The notes below the pieces were generated by a model that was not told the origin of the DNA, searched no databases, and saw only the letters and a list, made by a program, of their open reading frames with translations. From Punica granatum (lineage: Eukaryota > Streptophyta > Magnoliopsida > Myrtales > Lythraceae): a stretch of 64,000 nt of DNA. A program made the position numbers and the translations under genes. The stretch is from contig NC_045132.1 of NCBI RefSeq assembly GCF_007655135.1, forward strand, positions 25,414,354 to 25,478,353. The letters run 5' to 3'. Each line of letters opens with the position of its first letter. Positions within the stretch are counted from its first letter, which is position 1. Below, piece after piece: positions 10,401 through 22,883 of the stretch.

Positions 10401-12792
10401 AGATGCAGGCGATTTCTCTGTCCTCTTTTTGGTGGGGCTGTTAATGTCTTAAATGATTGTACGTCAAAAGAAGGGAAAATCCTTACTCTGTTTTAATGGC
10501 GGGACACATATATAACATACAGATACATACATATATATATATATATATGTATGTATATATTTAATGAGGATATTCAAGATACGCCGACTAATCTCACCTT
10601 TGACGTGAATGTCTTGCAAATCCATGGAACGCATCAATTTTACTCATAAGTCGTGCATGTGACCCAATAATAAATCCTCCTACGTGATTTCTCATATGTC
10701 TCCAATATATTACATTCTTTAACCATCAATAACCTTATTGATTAAAATAAGGTGGACAAAACCAATATAACAATTACCTATCGAGAAACAGGTGAGGCTT
10801 AAGCTTCATCGGATGAATTGCTTCATCAAGAATTCGGCTTAAGCTTCGGATCATTTGCGTAGTTTAGTTGATCCGAAACGGGTTGTTCCGATTCCATTGT
10901 CAATAAGATCATTTCCCATCTTTTCCATTTTTGACAAGGATGATTAAGACCCTTGTTTTTGGACAAGTACCTTTCGCGTGGATTTGAGACTAATTTTGGA
11001 TTATTTGGCAATGATATGCTATCAGATCAGGTATAAATCCACAGACATCCAATTGATTATGGCAAGTATAAGAAGCTTTCCTCAATAGGCCCATTGCCTC
11101 CTCAACACAAGACTCCGGCCCAATATCCAGATACAAGTTTCTATATGGAGTCATGGACCCGACACATATTGTCCCAAGCTATTAATGCGATTTGTAAATT
11201 ACTCGTGTCGACTCGAGTAGATGTTGAAATTCCCAATCCGGCACAGATACGCGCATTCCGGTCGGAGCAAAGAAAAACGAGACTAAAGCGGTGATTGTTT
11301 AAAGTAATGGAATAGATAGTTAATTGATTAAGTGAAAATAATTTAGTGAAGCGGAAATTATAAAGGTAAAAAAAAAGTCAATTTTATTTAGAGATATATT
11401 TAAATAATAGCCTAACATTTTACCTTCTTTTCACTTTTGATCCCAATTTTATATTTTAAAATAATTTTAATTTTTTTTTAAATGGAAGAAGGAAGAGGAA
11501 ACCAGAGAATGAGAAGTCTCGATCCGAGGGATAGGACGGTGGTGGCCAATTAGGTGGTCATAGACAAGCACAGAGGACGATGACGACAACCTCATTTGGG
11601 TTGCGGTGGGTGGAATCTGGGCCGCCACCGCCCCAAATATCTCCCTCCGTCTCTTCAAAAAGAAGATAAAGCGGGTGATCGGGTTGGTGAGGGCACGGGC
11701 GGCCTCCATAGCTCCAAGCCAACAATCGGCAATGGAGCCGCCATCGGTCCAATTTGTCTCCCTCTCCCTTTGAATTCGAAGAGAGTAGTGGTGGCTAGCA
11801 GTTCATTCCCCTCTCCAGCTTGAAAGCAAATGTGATCACTTTGCAAATTACTAGAAATCGAGGGATATCGTTGCATAGCTTGAAAAGTACCTAACTGAGT
11901 GAGCGAATCAATTGAAAAAATAAATGTCTCCATATACTTCAGCATTTTTTTTACTAATCCATTAAGTTAAATCAATTTTATTCTGCATTATCAAACAAAT
12001 TGAACCCCATTAAATGCTAAAAATATGATTTTCGGCATTTAATTAGAGTAATCAAACACGTGCTAAACAATTAGAGCTCCCGTTCGTTTTTGCTGTTATT
12101 CTAATGCACCATCAATTTGGACAAAAAAAGTTGCGACGGATTACAATTGAAACTATTGATATACACAGATAATTTTGAAAGGATATGCTGAATTGCAGAC
12201 GCTATCGAATCTTATATATAATTTGTCGGTATCATTGTGAAGAATGTCAAGAACGAAATGAGTAGTTTCATCATTATCATCATCATCATTTCATCAAGTT
12301 ACTGAAAAGAGAGAACAATTTTCTTGGAAAATATGGATGAAGGGAAAATCAATTTCCCGACATTTTCCCGATGGAGCGAAGTGAAAGATTTGCTCTTTTC
12401 CTCGAACTTGGTCGGAGACTCTATCGAACAAGACTTGAGCCTCATTCACAAAATCCAAGAGGCTCAGGTTCAATCAGGTGGGCCCTCCCCGAACCTTTTG
12501 TGTTGACGTTGACTCGGAGGACCCGCCATTCTTCATCACGTGCGTCCTCACCGTAGAGCCGACCGCGCCCGATCGCCACACGCTCATTTATTTAATAAAA
12601 ATAAAAAAAAATTTGTATTGGAAATTATTGATCCCCTGCATCGGGGCATACAAAAGGGACATTGATACGCCTTTCATTTCGTCCTCCCTCCTCTCCGAAG
12701 TCGGAAGCTCATCATCACAATTTTGACTCTCTTCATTCTCTCTCGCACGGGGGCACTGTAGGTTGATTGATTGATCCTAACACAGCACTATC
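10401..12792. other. Divergent intergenic region between NPC and CLT
   Basis: 2.4 kb between two genes read outward. It holds an (AT)n/(ATGT)n microsatellite at 10528-10560 and AT-rich sequence. Two moderately GC-rich blocks (about 11,480-11,830 and 12,340-12,560) have short frames on both strands but no recognisable protein. A promoter for CLT should lie in the last few hundred bases. Confidence 0.4.
10528..10560. repeat. (AT)n/(ATGT)n microsatellite
   Basis: Alternating AT run followed by ATGT units about 260 bp upstream of the phospholipase start codon. Confidence 0.9.
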
Positions 12793-15700
12793 ATGTCGTC
12801 GTTTTACCGCCGGCTCCCGTCCGCCGCCGGGCCGGCGAGTTTCCTATATCAACCACAATTGCGGCGGAAGGCGGCGGGGATCGTGTGGCTCGATCGCGCT
12901 CACCTGAATCGGCGGCCGGAGATCGCCCTCCGGACGCTGACGAGCTCGAGTGGTTGGCAGGTGAGGGTGGCGGCGCGGGAGAGCTCGGAGAGGCAGCAGA
13001 AGGTGGCTCCCTGTTCGTACGCGGTAGGGGACAGCGACGCGAGCGAGGGCGGGTTGGATCGGCCGGTAGAGGTCGGACGGATTTGGCGGTGGAGAGTGGA
13101 GAAGCGGACAATGGAAGTGGCGGTCGCGGTGGCGGCGACGGTGGTGCTGGGAGTAGGCAACCGCGTTCTGTACAAGCTCGCCCTGGTCCCGCTGAAGCAG
13201 TACCCTTTCTTCCTCGCACAGCTCGCCACTGTCGGGTACTCTCTCTCTCCCCTGATCCTCCATTTCTATCTCATTTCAATCATCACACCGAATCAGACGT
13301 TTTACTCAATTGCTCTTACTGCTTCCAATGCTCCCCGGTGCGTGGCATTGGCAATTTAAGGGTGGAAATAGCAATAAACATTCAATTTTTGGTGAAAATT
13401 TCACATCCCAGTTATATATATATATATATATATTTTTTTTTTTCTTTGGAAAATGAGTAGATGAGAGGCTTATGGAAGTGTATCGGCAAGCTTCAGTGAC
13501 AATTAACTGACCAGATCCTACAATATACTGGAAAATGTTGATGGAAAGATCAATTGAGCTGGTCTGATGATTAATCAACTAGATATTTTCTGACATCTCG
13601 ATATGGGAATCATATGAATATTCAAATGTTTAATTACTGTTGAATGAATATTTAATTTCGTTAATTTAGCCGCCCATGAATACCACTTTGGTTGGTTCTT
13701 GCACTGCATGTTACCATTTTTCGCACTTGCACTTTTACTTCTCACTTTTCTTACACTCTCTCTTTCATTTTTTATATTGATTAGGAAGTATATAAATGAC
13801 GCTGAAAGTTTGATAATTATTTCTTTGCGCTGTCTTGTTGTCTTTATGGGGCGGAGCCGTGCAGACATCGCTGTCTTTGGGCGAGTGGTGTCTCTGGGCG
13901 AGTGGTGAGGGAAGCGCACTTACGTGAGGACATTGTCTTCGTTTTAAAAATTGGAACTTTATTCTTTCGGCTGCAATTATTTGACCATGGTGACAATATC
14001 TCACTTGCCCAGATGGATTGGCAATTACATTACAGATAGTCACAACTTGTATGAAACAATTTTTTTGATGAATAACTTGTATGAAACAATTGGAAAAGCA
14101 AATTATTTTCTGTTTTGAGTAATATGAAATATGAAAGATGAGAAGGAAAAGGAGTAATGCGATGCTGGTCTGTTCTAATTCTTGGACGCCGCGAAAGTGA
14201 GCATTATGTTGGCGGGGCCCCCGATCTAGAAAAGGGATGATGAGTGATGATGATGATTTATTTATAAGCACAATCGAAGGGCTAGGGAGGCTTCGACTTG
14301 AAAAAGTCGTCGGGTCGGCAGATTCCTGTCACCATTGATGATTTGGGATCAATGGCGAAAGCGAGGGCCAACCAACCAACTGCGAACATAATGTGTCTGG
14401 GCCCATTGGGCTTCACTTGCAATTAAGACTCTTATAGGAATTTAGGATGCTTCAGCTTTTAGGTAAAGCTGAAACAGACAAGATTATTTCTTGATTTAAA
14501 TAGTAAAGGCTTTTTAGTTTGATCCTTACTGGGACCTCGATGTTTCTCCTCAATTATCATTGTTTGATCAGCTTCCTCTAAATGGAGCCTGATGATTTCA
14601 CTTCAATAGCCTGATGCTCTTTGGATCCATACATATGTGTGTGTGTGTGTGTGTGGATATATATATATATATATATATGTGAATGAAAAGGGGAATAGTA
14701 GAGTATCTGTGGCACCTGTGACTGAAGGACGGATGAAGTATAAAAACCACTTCGTAGGACTAATCCATCATCAGAATAATGAAGCTGAGTCATACAATTT
14801 TTTTCAAAGCAATGCTGTAACTTACATGAGTTCTGTTCTCAGGTACATAGTTATATACTTCTCTATACTGTACATCCGATACCATGCGGGCATCGTTACT
14901 GATGAGATGCTAATGATGCCAAAAGCTCCATTCATTGCAGTCGGGATATTGGAGGCCCTAGCTGCTGCTACAGGCATGGCTGCTGGAGGTAAATTACTGT
15001 CAATATGTGATCTTTTGACCTTTCTTAGTGTGATTCACTACTTGATTTGTCTAATTTTCCTTTTTTTTTTTTCCTTTTGGTTTTATCTCTATCGAGACCA
15101 GCCATTCTTTCTGGAGCATCAATTCCAGTCTTGTCTCAGGTGAAACACAGTCCATGCCGTTGACGAACCGAAATGAAAAGAAATCCTTTCTGTAGTTCTT
15201 GTTTTTTTTTTTTTGAAGGGAGAAATTTATTTATTTATTTTTTCCGTCTCTTGCAGACTTTTCTTGTCTGGCAGATTCTTCTATCCGTAATTTTTCTCGG
15301 AAGGAGATATCGAGTTAATCAATTGATTGGATGCTTTCTCGTGGCTGTTGGTGTGGTCATAACAGTTGCAAGGTGCGTTTGTTTCTCAACATTTCCTGAA
15401 GGGGTCATTCCTTTTGTTCTAGTGTCTTAGCATTACTTACTAGATCATGTTTGTGCGCCCTCTTCGGTTGAAATAGTATTCCAAACAAAATCCCTTATAT
15501 CAGAAGTGTCAATTTATTTTTCTAAAGTGTCTCTGTTTCATTAATCCGTTGTCTCTGATTCCCCAGTGGATCTAGTGCGGGTCACTCATTGAAGGAAGCC
15601 GGTATATTTTGGAGTATTCTTATGATAATTTCATTTTTGCTGCAAGCTGCTGATACAGTGCTAAAGGTTGGTAGCAATCTGGTTAATTGGTTTTGAAATG

Positions 15701-16819
15701 TTTCAACTTCTCACATCTTTTGACTTCACAGATATTTCATCTTTCCTTTTGTAGGAAGTCATATTCTTGGATGCTGAGAAGCAATTAAAGGTACTTTTGT
15801 AGACAGGGCTTTTTCTTTTATATGTCACTTGTTTAATGAGTTGTAGAGGGATACTGAATCTCCTGATTCTTTTGCTATTAAAAAAAGAGGAAAGAAATCC
15901 AAGAAAATATCATTGAGACAAAAGTACACTAATAGCTGTATTTGGGTCAAAGTCAAATATTCCCTATTGGCATGAAGCTAGCTAAGATTAGTTCGTCCTT
16001 CAATGTCAGACGACATGTTAAAAGTAATTCATCTGCTGATAATCGTATTGCAACTCTTGCAGGGAGGTTCTGTGGATTTATTTGTCGTAAATTCTTACGG
16101 ATCTGCTTTCCAAGTAAGTGTCCCTGCAGTTACTGTTGTTCTCCATGCCTTCATCTGCTTTTGTTCACCCGACTGCTTGGTTCTTTGCTTCATACAGGCT
16201 CTGTTCATATGCCTTCTCCTTCCTTTCCTATCGAAATTGTGGGGAGTGCCCTTCAGTCAGCTTCCAAACTATCTCAGAGATGGCACAGCCTGTTTCCTGA
16301 ACATTGGTTCTTTATCGAGTGGTTAGCTTATACACGCTTCATCTTCTCTTTTATATTCTTTTGATTATGCTACTAATGATTGCTTCAGTCTCTGTGACTC
16401 GAACACCTAAAAATGAAATTCGTGTCTGCAGGATGTGACGGAGCACCGCTACTGCCTTTGCTGTTCGTTATAGTAAACATGGGATTTAATATATCTTTGC
16501 TGCATCTTCTCAAGATCTCTTCTGCGGTTGTTTCCTCTCTTGCCTCCACATTTTCAGGTAACGAGCCCAAGTTAATATCTTCATTGTGAAGCTTAATCAT
16601 TTTCTTGGTTTGCTCTAGTACAATATTGATGTATTTGTTGTTCGGGGAATTTTATTCCATGCAGTTCCCATATCAGTTTACATGTTCACACTGCCATTAC
16701 CCTACCTTGGGGTTGCATCCTCACTCCCACCGGGATTCGTAGCTGGAGCGGTGGTCCTTGTCTTGGGCTTATTTATCTATGCCTGGACTCCATCATCGTC
16801 ATCATCAGCAAGATTGTAG
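12793..16819 (+). CDS. CLT: CRT-like transporter, plastid thiol/glutathione transporter (CLT1-3 family)
   Basis: Plastid-envelope member of the drug/metabolite transporter superfamily, related to the malarial chloroquine-resistance transporter. Arabidopsis CLTs move gamma-glutamylcysteine and glutathione between plastid and cytosol. Ten exons: 12793-13235, 14843-14988, 15102-15139, 15257-15372, 15567-15666, 15755-15790, 16063-16113, 16198-16321, 16432-16557 and 16665-16819; 444 residues, matching Arabidopsis CLT1 (about 447). The first ~100 residues are Arg/Ser/Ala-rich and poor in acidic groups, as in a transit peptide. About ten hydrophobic segments follow, with LVWQILLSVIFLGRRYR, LLQAADTVLKEVIFLDAE, VNMGFNISLLHLLK and the C-terminal FTLPLPYLGVAS. 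Intron 1 is long (1.6 kb) and microsatellite-rich. Which of CLT1-3 it equals is not resolved. Confidence 0.93.
13413..13443. repeat. (TA)n-T(n) tract in CLT intron 1
   Basis: About eleven TA units followed by a T run, inside the long first intron. Confidence 0.85.
14635..14678. repeat. Compound (GT)n(AT)n microsatellite in CLT intron 1
   Basis: About ten GT units run directly into about eleven AT units, roughly 165 bp before the exon 2 acceptor. Confidence 0.9.
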
Positions 16820-17808
16820 AGTTCTCGCTTTGCCTTGGGCCAACTTACCCTGTTTCTGTCATCTTCATCACCGCGGCATCATCAAACTAAGTTGATCTTG
16901 CCCGATCAAATAAGCAATATTGCAGAAGAGTCAATGTCGCTCCGCCAAAACCGTTGAGTTCTTTCACGACCCCATTGTGCTCTTCTTGCCAAATAGGATC
17001 AGAAGAGGCTGCTCACGCATATTTATGTGCGAAAGATAATGTAACAATTGCAGAGGAAGTTCTGTGTTCTTGTCGGTGGAATAGATCGGAACGGGAAGGG
17101 AAGAGTTGTGCGATCTGTTTCCGATGATAGAAGAGGCACGCAACCAGCAGACTTATCCATGCGCTGCTTCTGAATGTTGTAACAGTGAAATGTATGTACC
17201 ATTCAAGGAAATGTATCAACATTTCTGAACTGCATATTTTGTTGATCGGTTCCTCAACGGGAAAGAGAGATGGCAAGTTCGATCCTAAATTGACATAATT
17301 TTGTTCTGTTCGACCGTAACATATTGACTTGCTGCTGTAATCGGTTACAATTTTCCATCCCGAACACAGAAAATAATGCGGACCAGGGCAACATCATTTG
17401 GGGCTTGTATGGAGGGACAGCCCTGGCCCTCCGAATCTGGGGGGCTACTAGACTGTCCGACCTTGGGACCTTGCTGTAGGAGCTCACCGAAACTTGAAAA
17501 AATCTCTTAACCTGAATTCTCTGTCCCGTGCTAGGACCATTGGATGGCGGGCAATGGGGTCCAGACCGTTCAATCCTCCAGACCATTGGGACCTCTCTGA
17601 TGGTCCGACCAGAACCTTAGGCAGTAGCCGAAACCTCTGGAATATCTGTTGAATTCAATCCTGTTCTTGTTCCTTACACTGGGCCACTGTCGTTGACGTT
17701 GAGCTTAGACTGAGAACACCCCCACCCCCACCCCCACCGCGCCCCCCACCCCCCCAGAAAAAAACAACACACTCTCTCTTTCTCTTCTCTCCCCTACCTC
17801 AGTGCAGG
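16820..17808. other. Spacer between CLT and STR12-like genes
   Basis: CLT 3' flank, then a moderately GC-rich stretch (17,380-17,640) without a recognisable gene, then the C-rich and CT-rich leader of the next gene. Frames at 17,013-17,586 on the minus strand look non-coding. Confidence 0.4.
17717..17756. repeat. C-rich tract with CACCCC repeats just upstream of the STR12-like start
   Basis: Repeated CACCCC units pass into longer C runs about 55-90 bases upstream of ATG 17809. At least four C runs of five or more could form an i-motif, with a G-quadruplex on the other strand. It lies in the promoter or 5' leader. Confidence 0.75.
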
Positions 17809-19885
17809 ATGTTACGAGCTTCTTCTCATCTACCGCCGATAGCGTCTCCGGCCTTCTGTGCCCTCCGGCTCTCTTTCATCCCCACTCTGAACTTCTCCTC
17901 ACCCGCCGGCACCCACGAATCCTCCATTTCTTCTCCTCTGCGGGGCCTTCTCTCGAAGACCCACTTGCCCAATTCGTCTTACCTCCCTACTCCTCCTAGC
18001 TCGAAGCTGGTGGGCCCGCCTATGTCGGCTCGCACCCGCCCCAGAGGACCAGGTCAGTTCTTTGATCAAGAATCGATCTTTTTCTCAGCTTTTGTCTCAT
18101 CAGTTGTTCAAATTCTTCTTGACAAGGGGAGGTTTTTCCTTCAGGTCTATCGGCTTCGTTTAGTTCTTACTCGAGCTCGGGAAGCCCCGGTGGCGGGAGG
18201 GAGATACTGGTGCAGCACTTGCTTGTCAAGGAAGATGACCAGAAGCTCCTCCTGGAGCTTCAGCAGAAAGTCTCTGCAGGTTCGGTTAGGTTTATGATAT
18301 CGCTGTAATCTCTGTGGAGGCATCTCTCTGTTTAAATTCTGATGTTCTGCTGTCAATGTTGACTTGTGATGGATAAAGGAGAGGACTTGAGTGACCTCGC
18401 TGTGGAGTATTCGATATGTCCGTCCAAAGAAGAAGGCGGAATGCTCGGGTGGGTGAGGAAGGGGCAGATGGTATGTTAATGAATGAACTCTCCTGGTTCA
18501 AAGTCTCTCTTTCTTTAGCATCTGCAGTCGTAACTTCCCCTTATTCAAGAATTGCTAATTCACTTTAAATACCGCTTTTTCAAACAGCCCTTCTCGCCCT
18601 TCACCTAAGGTGTTCGGAAGTATCTTTTATGTTGTTTGAGGTATTGTCTAAGAGAATGATTCTCAGGTGCCAGAATTTGAGGAGGCTGCATTCGGTGCCC
18701 CGATGAACAAAGTAGTCAGATGTAAAACTAAATTCGGGTGGCACTTGCTGCAAGTTCTCTCTGAGAGGTCAGCTTCAGTTCTCCCCCTTTGATTGATTGA
18801 TTGATTGATTGATTGATACAGACCTGCTGAAGTGAGAGTTCTTCACGGTATGTTTTGCTTGTGCTGATAGGGAAGAATCTGTACTTCTAGATATTCAACC
18901 TGAAGAGCTGCAAGTCAAGATGCAAGATCCAAAATTCGTTGAAGAGGCTCAGCTGATTGATGTTAGAGAACCTGAAGAAGTGTAAGCACTTGATACCTTT
19001 CGATTTTAATCTGTAGTATAGTAATTAACTGTGATAGCTGAAGAAGGAACGGCCATGTGAATAATCGGATTCCTCAAGAGTTAAAATTGGATTTTCCTGA
19101 GCAAATCACAGTGAGAAATCTGTTCGAAGATGATCTTATTTGAAAAAGGAAAGTTTAATATAGCAAATTCCTGTTGCATGTGATTGATATCAGGTCTTCA
19201 AAGCTTAAAAAGCACTAGTTCACAAACACAGAACCTGATTTCTGAAAGAAACTTGCTTGCTTTGTATTTTCTCACCGAGACAGTTTCACATCCTGAATCC
19301 CAACATCTTTTTATTTTGTTAAATTGAGTTTGTTTCTGTAATATCTCCAGGGCCTTGGCTTCTTTGCCGGGATTTCAGGTTCTTCCCCTCCGTCAGTTTG
19401 GGAATTGGGGACCCGAAATAACCACCAAGTTGGATAGTGATAAGGACACCTATGTCATGGTAAGTTCAGATCTTCGCTTTATGCAGTTTCACGTAATTGT
19501 GTAGTATTATAGCTTTACAAAGTGGGTCTAATCTTTCTTACGGATACTAGAATCTCTTCAGTTAGCCTGACACGAGGGTTTGTTCAAAGTGAAAGCCCTC
19601 AGTCTCACATGCATGACGATAACTGGTAATTTCTGTTTTCTAGTATGCTAAAACATGTCCAAACTTGCAGTGCCACCACGGAATGCGGTCGTTGCAAGTC
19701 GCCAAGTGGTTGCAGACACAGGTAAAGAGTGTTGTCAGACTTCATGCCGCTCTTTACTTGTTTAATTGGGAATGTGTTCTAATCTCGAATCTTTCATTGG
19801 GTAGGGTTTTAAGAGAGTATATAATCTCTCCGGGGGAATTCACGCGTATGCTGTCAAAGCTGATCCATCAGTTCCGACCTACTGA
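17809..19885 (+). CDS. STR12: Rhodanese-like/PpiC (parvulin) domain protein, chloroplastic (At5g19370 type)
   Basis: Two-domain plastid protein: a parvulin-type peptidyl-prolyl isomerase domain followed by a rhodanese (sulfurtransferase) domain. Eight exons: 17809-18052, 18145-18279, 18379-18470, 18667-18767, 18871-18981, 19351-19459, 19671-19721 and 19805-19885; 307 residues. The first ~80 residues are Ser/Pro/Arg-rich, as in a transit peptide. PpiC domain about 95-190: ILVQHLLVKEDD, LSDLAVEYSICPSKEEGG, MLGWVRKGQMVPEFEEAAF, KFGWHLLQVL. Rhodanese domain about 205-300: EEAQLIDVREPEEV, then the active-site loop CHHGMRS with Cys265, then VYNLSGGIHAY. The catalytic Cys is kept, so the domain may be active. 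The domain order and the end DPSVPTY match the Arabidopsis protein as I remember it. Confidence 0.93.
18788..18818. repeat. (TTGA)n microsatellite in STR12-like intron 4
   Basis: About seven perfect tetranucleotide units, 18 bp after the exon 4 donor. Confidence 0.9.
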
Positions 19886-19964
19886 GAAGGCCCTTTTCCT
19901 GTATCCGAAATTTTGTTTTAAGTTCCTAACTTTTTTTCTTTTAGGGTGTTAGGGTGAAAAATTA

Positions 19965-20034
19965 TGCAGCAGCTGGGAATCGAATCTGGGTCTGTACCGT
20001 GGCAGGGTACTATTCTACAACTAGACCACTGTGC
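19965..20034 (-). tRNA. Degenerate tRNA-Gly (GCC anticodon), probably a pseudogene
   Basis: On the minus strand the sequence follows nuclear plant tRNA-Gly(GCC): D-arm TGGTCTAGTTGTAGAATA, an intact anticodon arm GTACCCTGCCACGGTAC with GCC, and T-loop TTCGATT. Differences from the canonical gene as I remember it: one base is missing in the 5' acceptor strand (GCA-CAG against CTGCTGC), and the T-stem has about three mispairs, which also damages the internal B box. A run of five T follows the 3' end by about 4 nt, as in a Pol III terminator. I read it as a decayed tRNA gene, possibly still transcribed. tRNAscan-SE would settle this. Confidence 0.65.
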
Positions 20035-20417
20035 TTGTTAAGTTCCTTACTTTATTATATACTATTCTCCCTCTTCTGTGAGATCTCGAACCGATCCAAC
20101 TGACCAACCACCCGATCGATATGAACACAAGCGGATAATCACGAATCACTGTTCCACCTTCATGCTGCTATATAACAAACAACCAGACCGCGAGAGTTTG
20201 TGACAATAATAATAATAACTTCCTTAAAAAGGCCTTATTTAAAAAAAAAAAAAAACTTACTTAATGGGCAGACCTGTCAACATCAGACAAAAAAAGAAAC
20301 AGTTAAATCCGTTTGTTTCTTATTTCCCGGGAAAACCTCACCTCTTGTCCTAAAAACAGAGCAGCAGCCTCCAGCCTAACCTCTTAAAGATTGACCCTTT
20401 CAATACATTTCTTCCCC

Positions 20418-20440
20418 AAAAAAAAAAAAAAAAAAAAAAA
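20418..20440. repeat. A23 homopolymer
   Basis: Uninterrupted poly-A upstream of the kinase leader. Together with nearby A-rich blocks it may be a retroposon tail, but no element is recognisable. Confidence 0.85.
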
Positions 20441-20722
20441 GAACACAGCGACATTGAAACAGATTTCCCACTCTTTTACCTTTCTGTCATTCCGAGCTGT
20501 AAATCCTATCTTTCTTCTCTTCCATTGTTTCTTCCTCCCCTCTAAAAATTTGTCTTTCTTCTTCCCCTCTGCCCCTCTCCACATTTCCTCTTTTCTTGAA
20601 TTAGATGTTTCACCCTAATTCCAGGGCAACCCTTCTACTCCTCCTCCTCCTCCTCCTCTCCTTCCCCTTCTCCTCCTTCGTTTCGACAACCCTGATCCGA
20701 AAACTCTAATCTCTTCCAAGAC

Positions 20723-22883
20723 ATGGGCAACTGTTGCTCCCGGGCCACCGACGAGCAGGCCAACCAGAGGTCGGGCTCCATGGCTGAGCCAGGCAACACC
20801 AATAATGCAGCTGGTGCCGGCCACGAGAACTCCATGGCCCTGCCAAAGGTGGCGGCAGGCCCAGCGGTCTCAGGGGCCTCCACAAAGCCTGCCAAGCCCA
20901 CGCCTATCGGTCCTGTCTTGGGCCGCCCCATGGAGGACGTCAAGTCCTTATACACCATGGGGAAGGAGCTGGGGCGTGGCCAGTTTGGGGTAACCCACCT
21001 TTGCACCCTTAAGGCCACAGGCGAGCAGTTCGCCTGCAAGACCATTGCGAAGCGGAAGCTAGTAAACAAGGAGGATATTGAGGACGTGCGGAGGGAGGTC
21101 CAGATCATGCACCACCTCACAGGCCAGCCCAACATTGTCGAGCTGAAGGGTGCCTATGAGGACAAGCACTCCGTACACCTCGTCATGGAGCTATGCGCTG
21201 GAGGAGAGCTCTTTGATCGCATCATCGCCAAGGGCCATTACACTGAGCGGGCTGCGGCCTCCCTGCTCCGCACGATCGTGCAGATTGTGCACACGTGCCA
21301 CTCCATGGGAGTCATGCACCGAGATCTCAAGCCAGAGAACTTCCTCCTCCTCAACAAGGATGAGAACTCGCCTCTCAAGGCCACTGACTTTGGCCTCTCC
21401 GTGTTCTTCAAGCAAGGAGATGTATTCAAGGATATCGTTGGAAGTGCATATTATATCGCCCCTGAAGTACTGAAGAGGCGTTATGGGCCTGAGGTCGACA
21501 TCTGGAGTGTCGGTGTCATGCTATATATCCTTCTCTGCGGTGTTCCTCCCTTCTGGGCTGGTACGTGTTTCTGAACGTTTTATGGCTGCTTGGTTTTTCT
21601 CTTTGGACCAGGTCACCATTCTGATTGTGTCAAAATTTGATGTATGCAGAATCTGAAAACGGGATCTTCAATGCGATCTTACGGGGCCACATTGATTTCA
21701 CGAGTGATCCATGGCCTTCGATCTCACCTGGAGCCAAAGATCTCGTCAGGAAGATGTTGAATTCTGACCCAAAACAGAGGCTGACAGCCTTCCAAGTCCT
21801 TAGTGAGCATTTACTTTCATTCTTGTAGTCCTTAAATTAGTTGCGGCATGTTTTTTTTTTTTTTTTCCCCCCGAAGAAATAACCTTCTCTTCTCACCAGA
21901 CCATCCATGGATTAAGGAAGATGGAGAAGCACCCGATACTCCTCTCGACAACGCGGTGCTGAATAGGCTCAAACAGTTCCGTGCCATGAACAAGTTCAAG
22001 AAAGCAGCTCTTCGGGTACGCAATTTATTGATATATATAATGAAGGACCTCTTTGCTTACGTTATATTTTAATCACTAAAAATTCCCAATATTCATGTGC
22101 GCATATTCAAAGGTTATTGCGGGATGCTTGTCCGAGGAAGAAATCATGGGACTGAAGGAGATGTTCAGAGGAATGGACACAGACAACAGCGGTACCATAA
22201 CACTCGAAGAGCTGAAGCAGGGCCTCTCCAAGCAAGGAACGAAACTGTCTGAGTATGAAGTAAAACAGTTGATGGAAGCTGTGAGTTCATAAGAATCGTC
22301 GTAAGCTGATCCACAGTATTAATTTACTATGTAACTTACGATGTTTCTGACACTTCTCGAATTCTGTAGGCTGATGCTGATGGCAATGGGACGATAGACT
22401 ATGATGAGTTCATTGCCGCAACGATGCACTTGAATCGGATGGATAGGGAGGAGCATCTTTATACTGCTTTCCAGTACTTCGACAAGGATAACAGCGGGTA
22501 AGTAAACGCCATATCATTTACTCGGCAAATGGCTTCTGTTATAAGCTCCGTACTCTTTGTACGAGAACTTCCTCAATCGTCTTTGGCATGCCCAGGTATA
22601 TTACGAATGAAGAGCTAGAGCAGGCTCTTCGAGAATTCGGCATGCTCGAAGGAAGGGATATCAAGGAGATTCTCTCTGAGGTTGATGCTGACAATGTAAG
22701 ATTACTCCATGAAATTGACCTTTTCTCACTGGTACAAAGACTTGTGCGGCAAGAAACCGTAAGATAACCGACTAAAAATATAATTTTCAGGACGGTCGGA
22801 TCAACTATGACGAGTTCGTGGCAATGATGAGAAAAGGGAACCCTGAAGCTCAAACAAAGAAGAGGCGCGACTTTATGATATGA
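20723..22883 (+). CDS. CPK17/34: Calcium-dependent protein kinase, CPK17/CPK34 type
   Basis: Ser/Thr kinase fused to a calmodulin-like regulatory domain and activated directly by calcium. Seven exons: 20723-21560, 21650-21802, 21900-22015, 22113-22280, 22370-22497, 22596-22695 and 22791-22883; 531 residues. The N-terminus MGNCCS has Gly2 for myristoylation and Cys4/Cys5 for palmitoylation, so membrane anchoring is likely. Kinase domain about 77-335: GRGQFG loop, ACKTI with the catalytic Lys, [25 protein letters not shown]. The autoinhibitory junction [17 protein letters not shown] follows. Four EF-hands are intact: [36 protein letters not shown] and [12 protein letters not shown]. The segment [15 protein letters not shown] and the basic end KKRRDF recall Arabidopsis CPK17/34, which act in pollen tubes; that role is inferred. 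Confidence 0.95.

Larger units (their letters stand above)
19886..20722. other. Spacer between STR12-like and CPK genes
   Basis: Holds the STR12-like 3' flank, a degenerate minus-strand tRNA-Gly (19965-20034), an A23 tract (20418-20440) and the CT-rich leader of the kinase gene (20,480-20,722). The leader has a run of CTC triplets at about 20,638-20,660. Confidence 0.5.

Noticed and set aside
12771..13263. Several overlapping long ORFs on both strands over CLT exon 1
   Set aside because: GC-rich transit-peptide exon; only the 12793 frame joins in phase to the nine downstream transporter exons.
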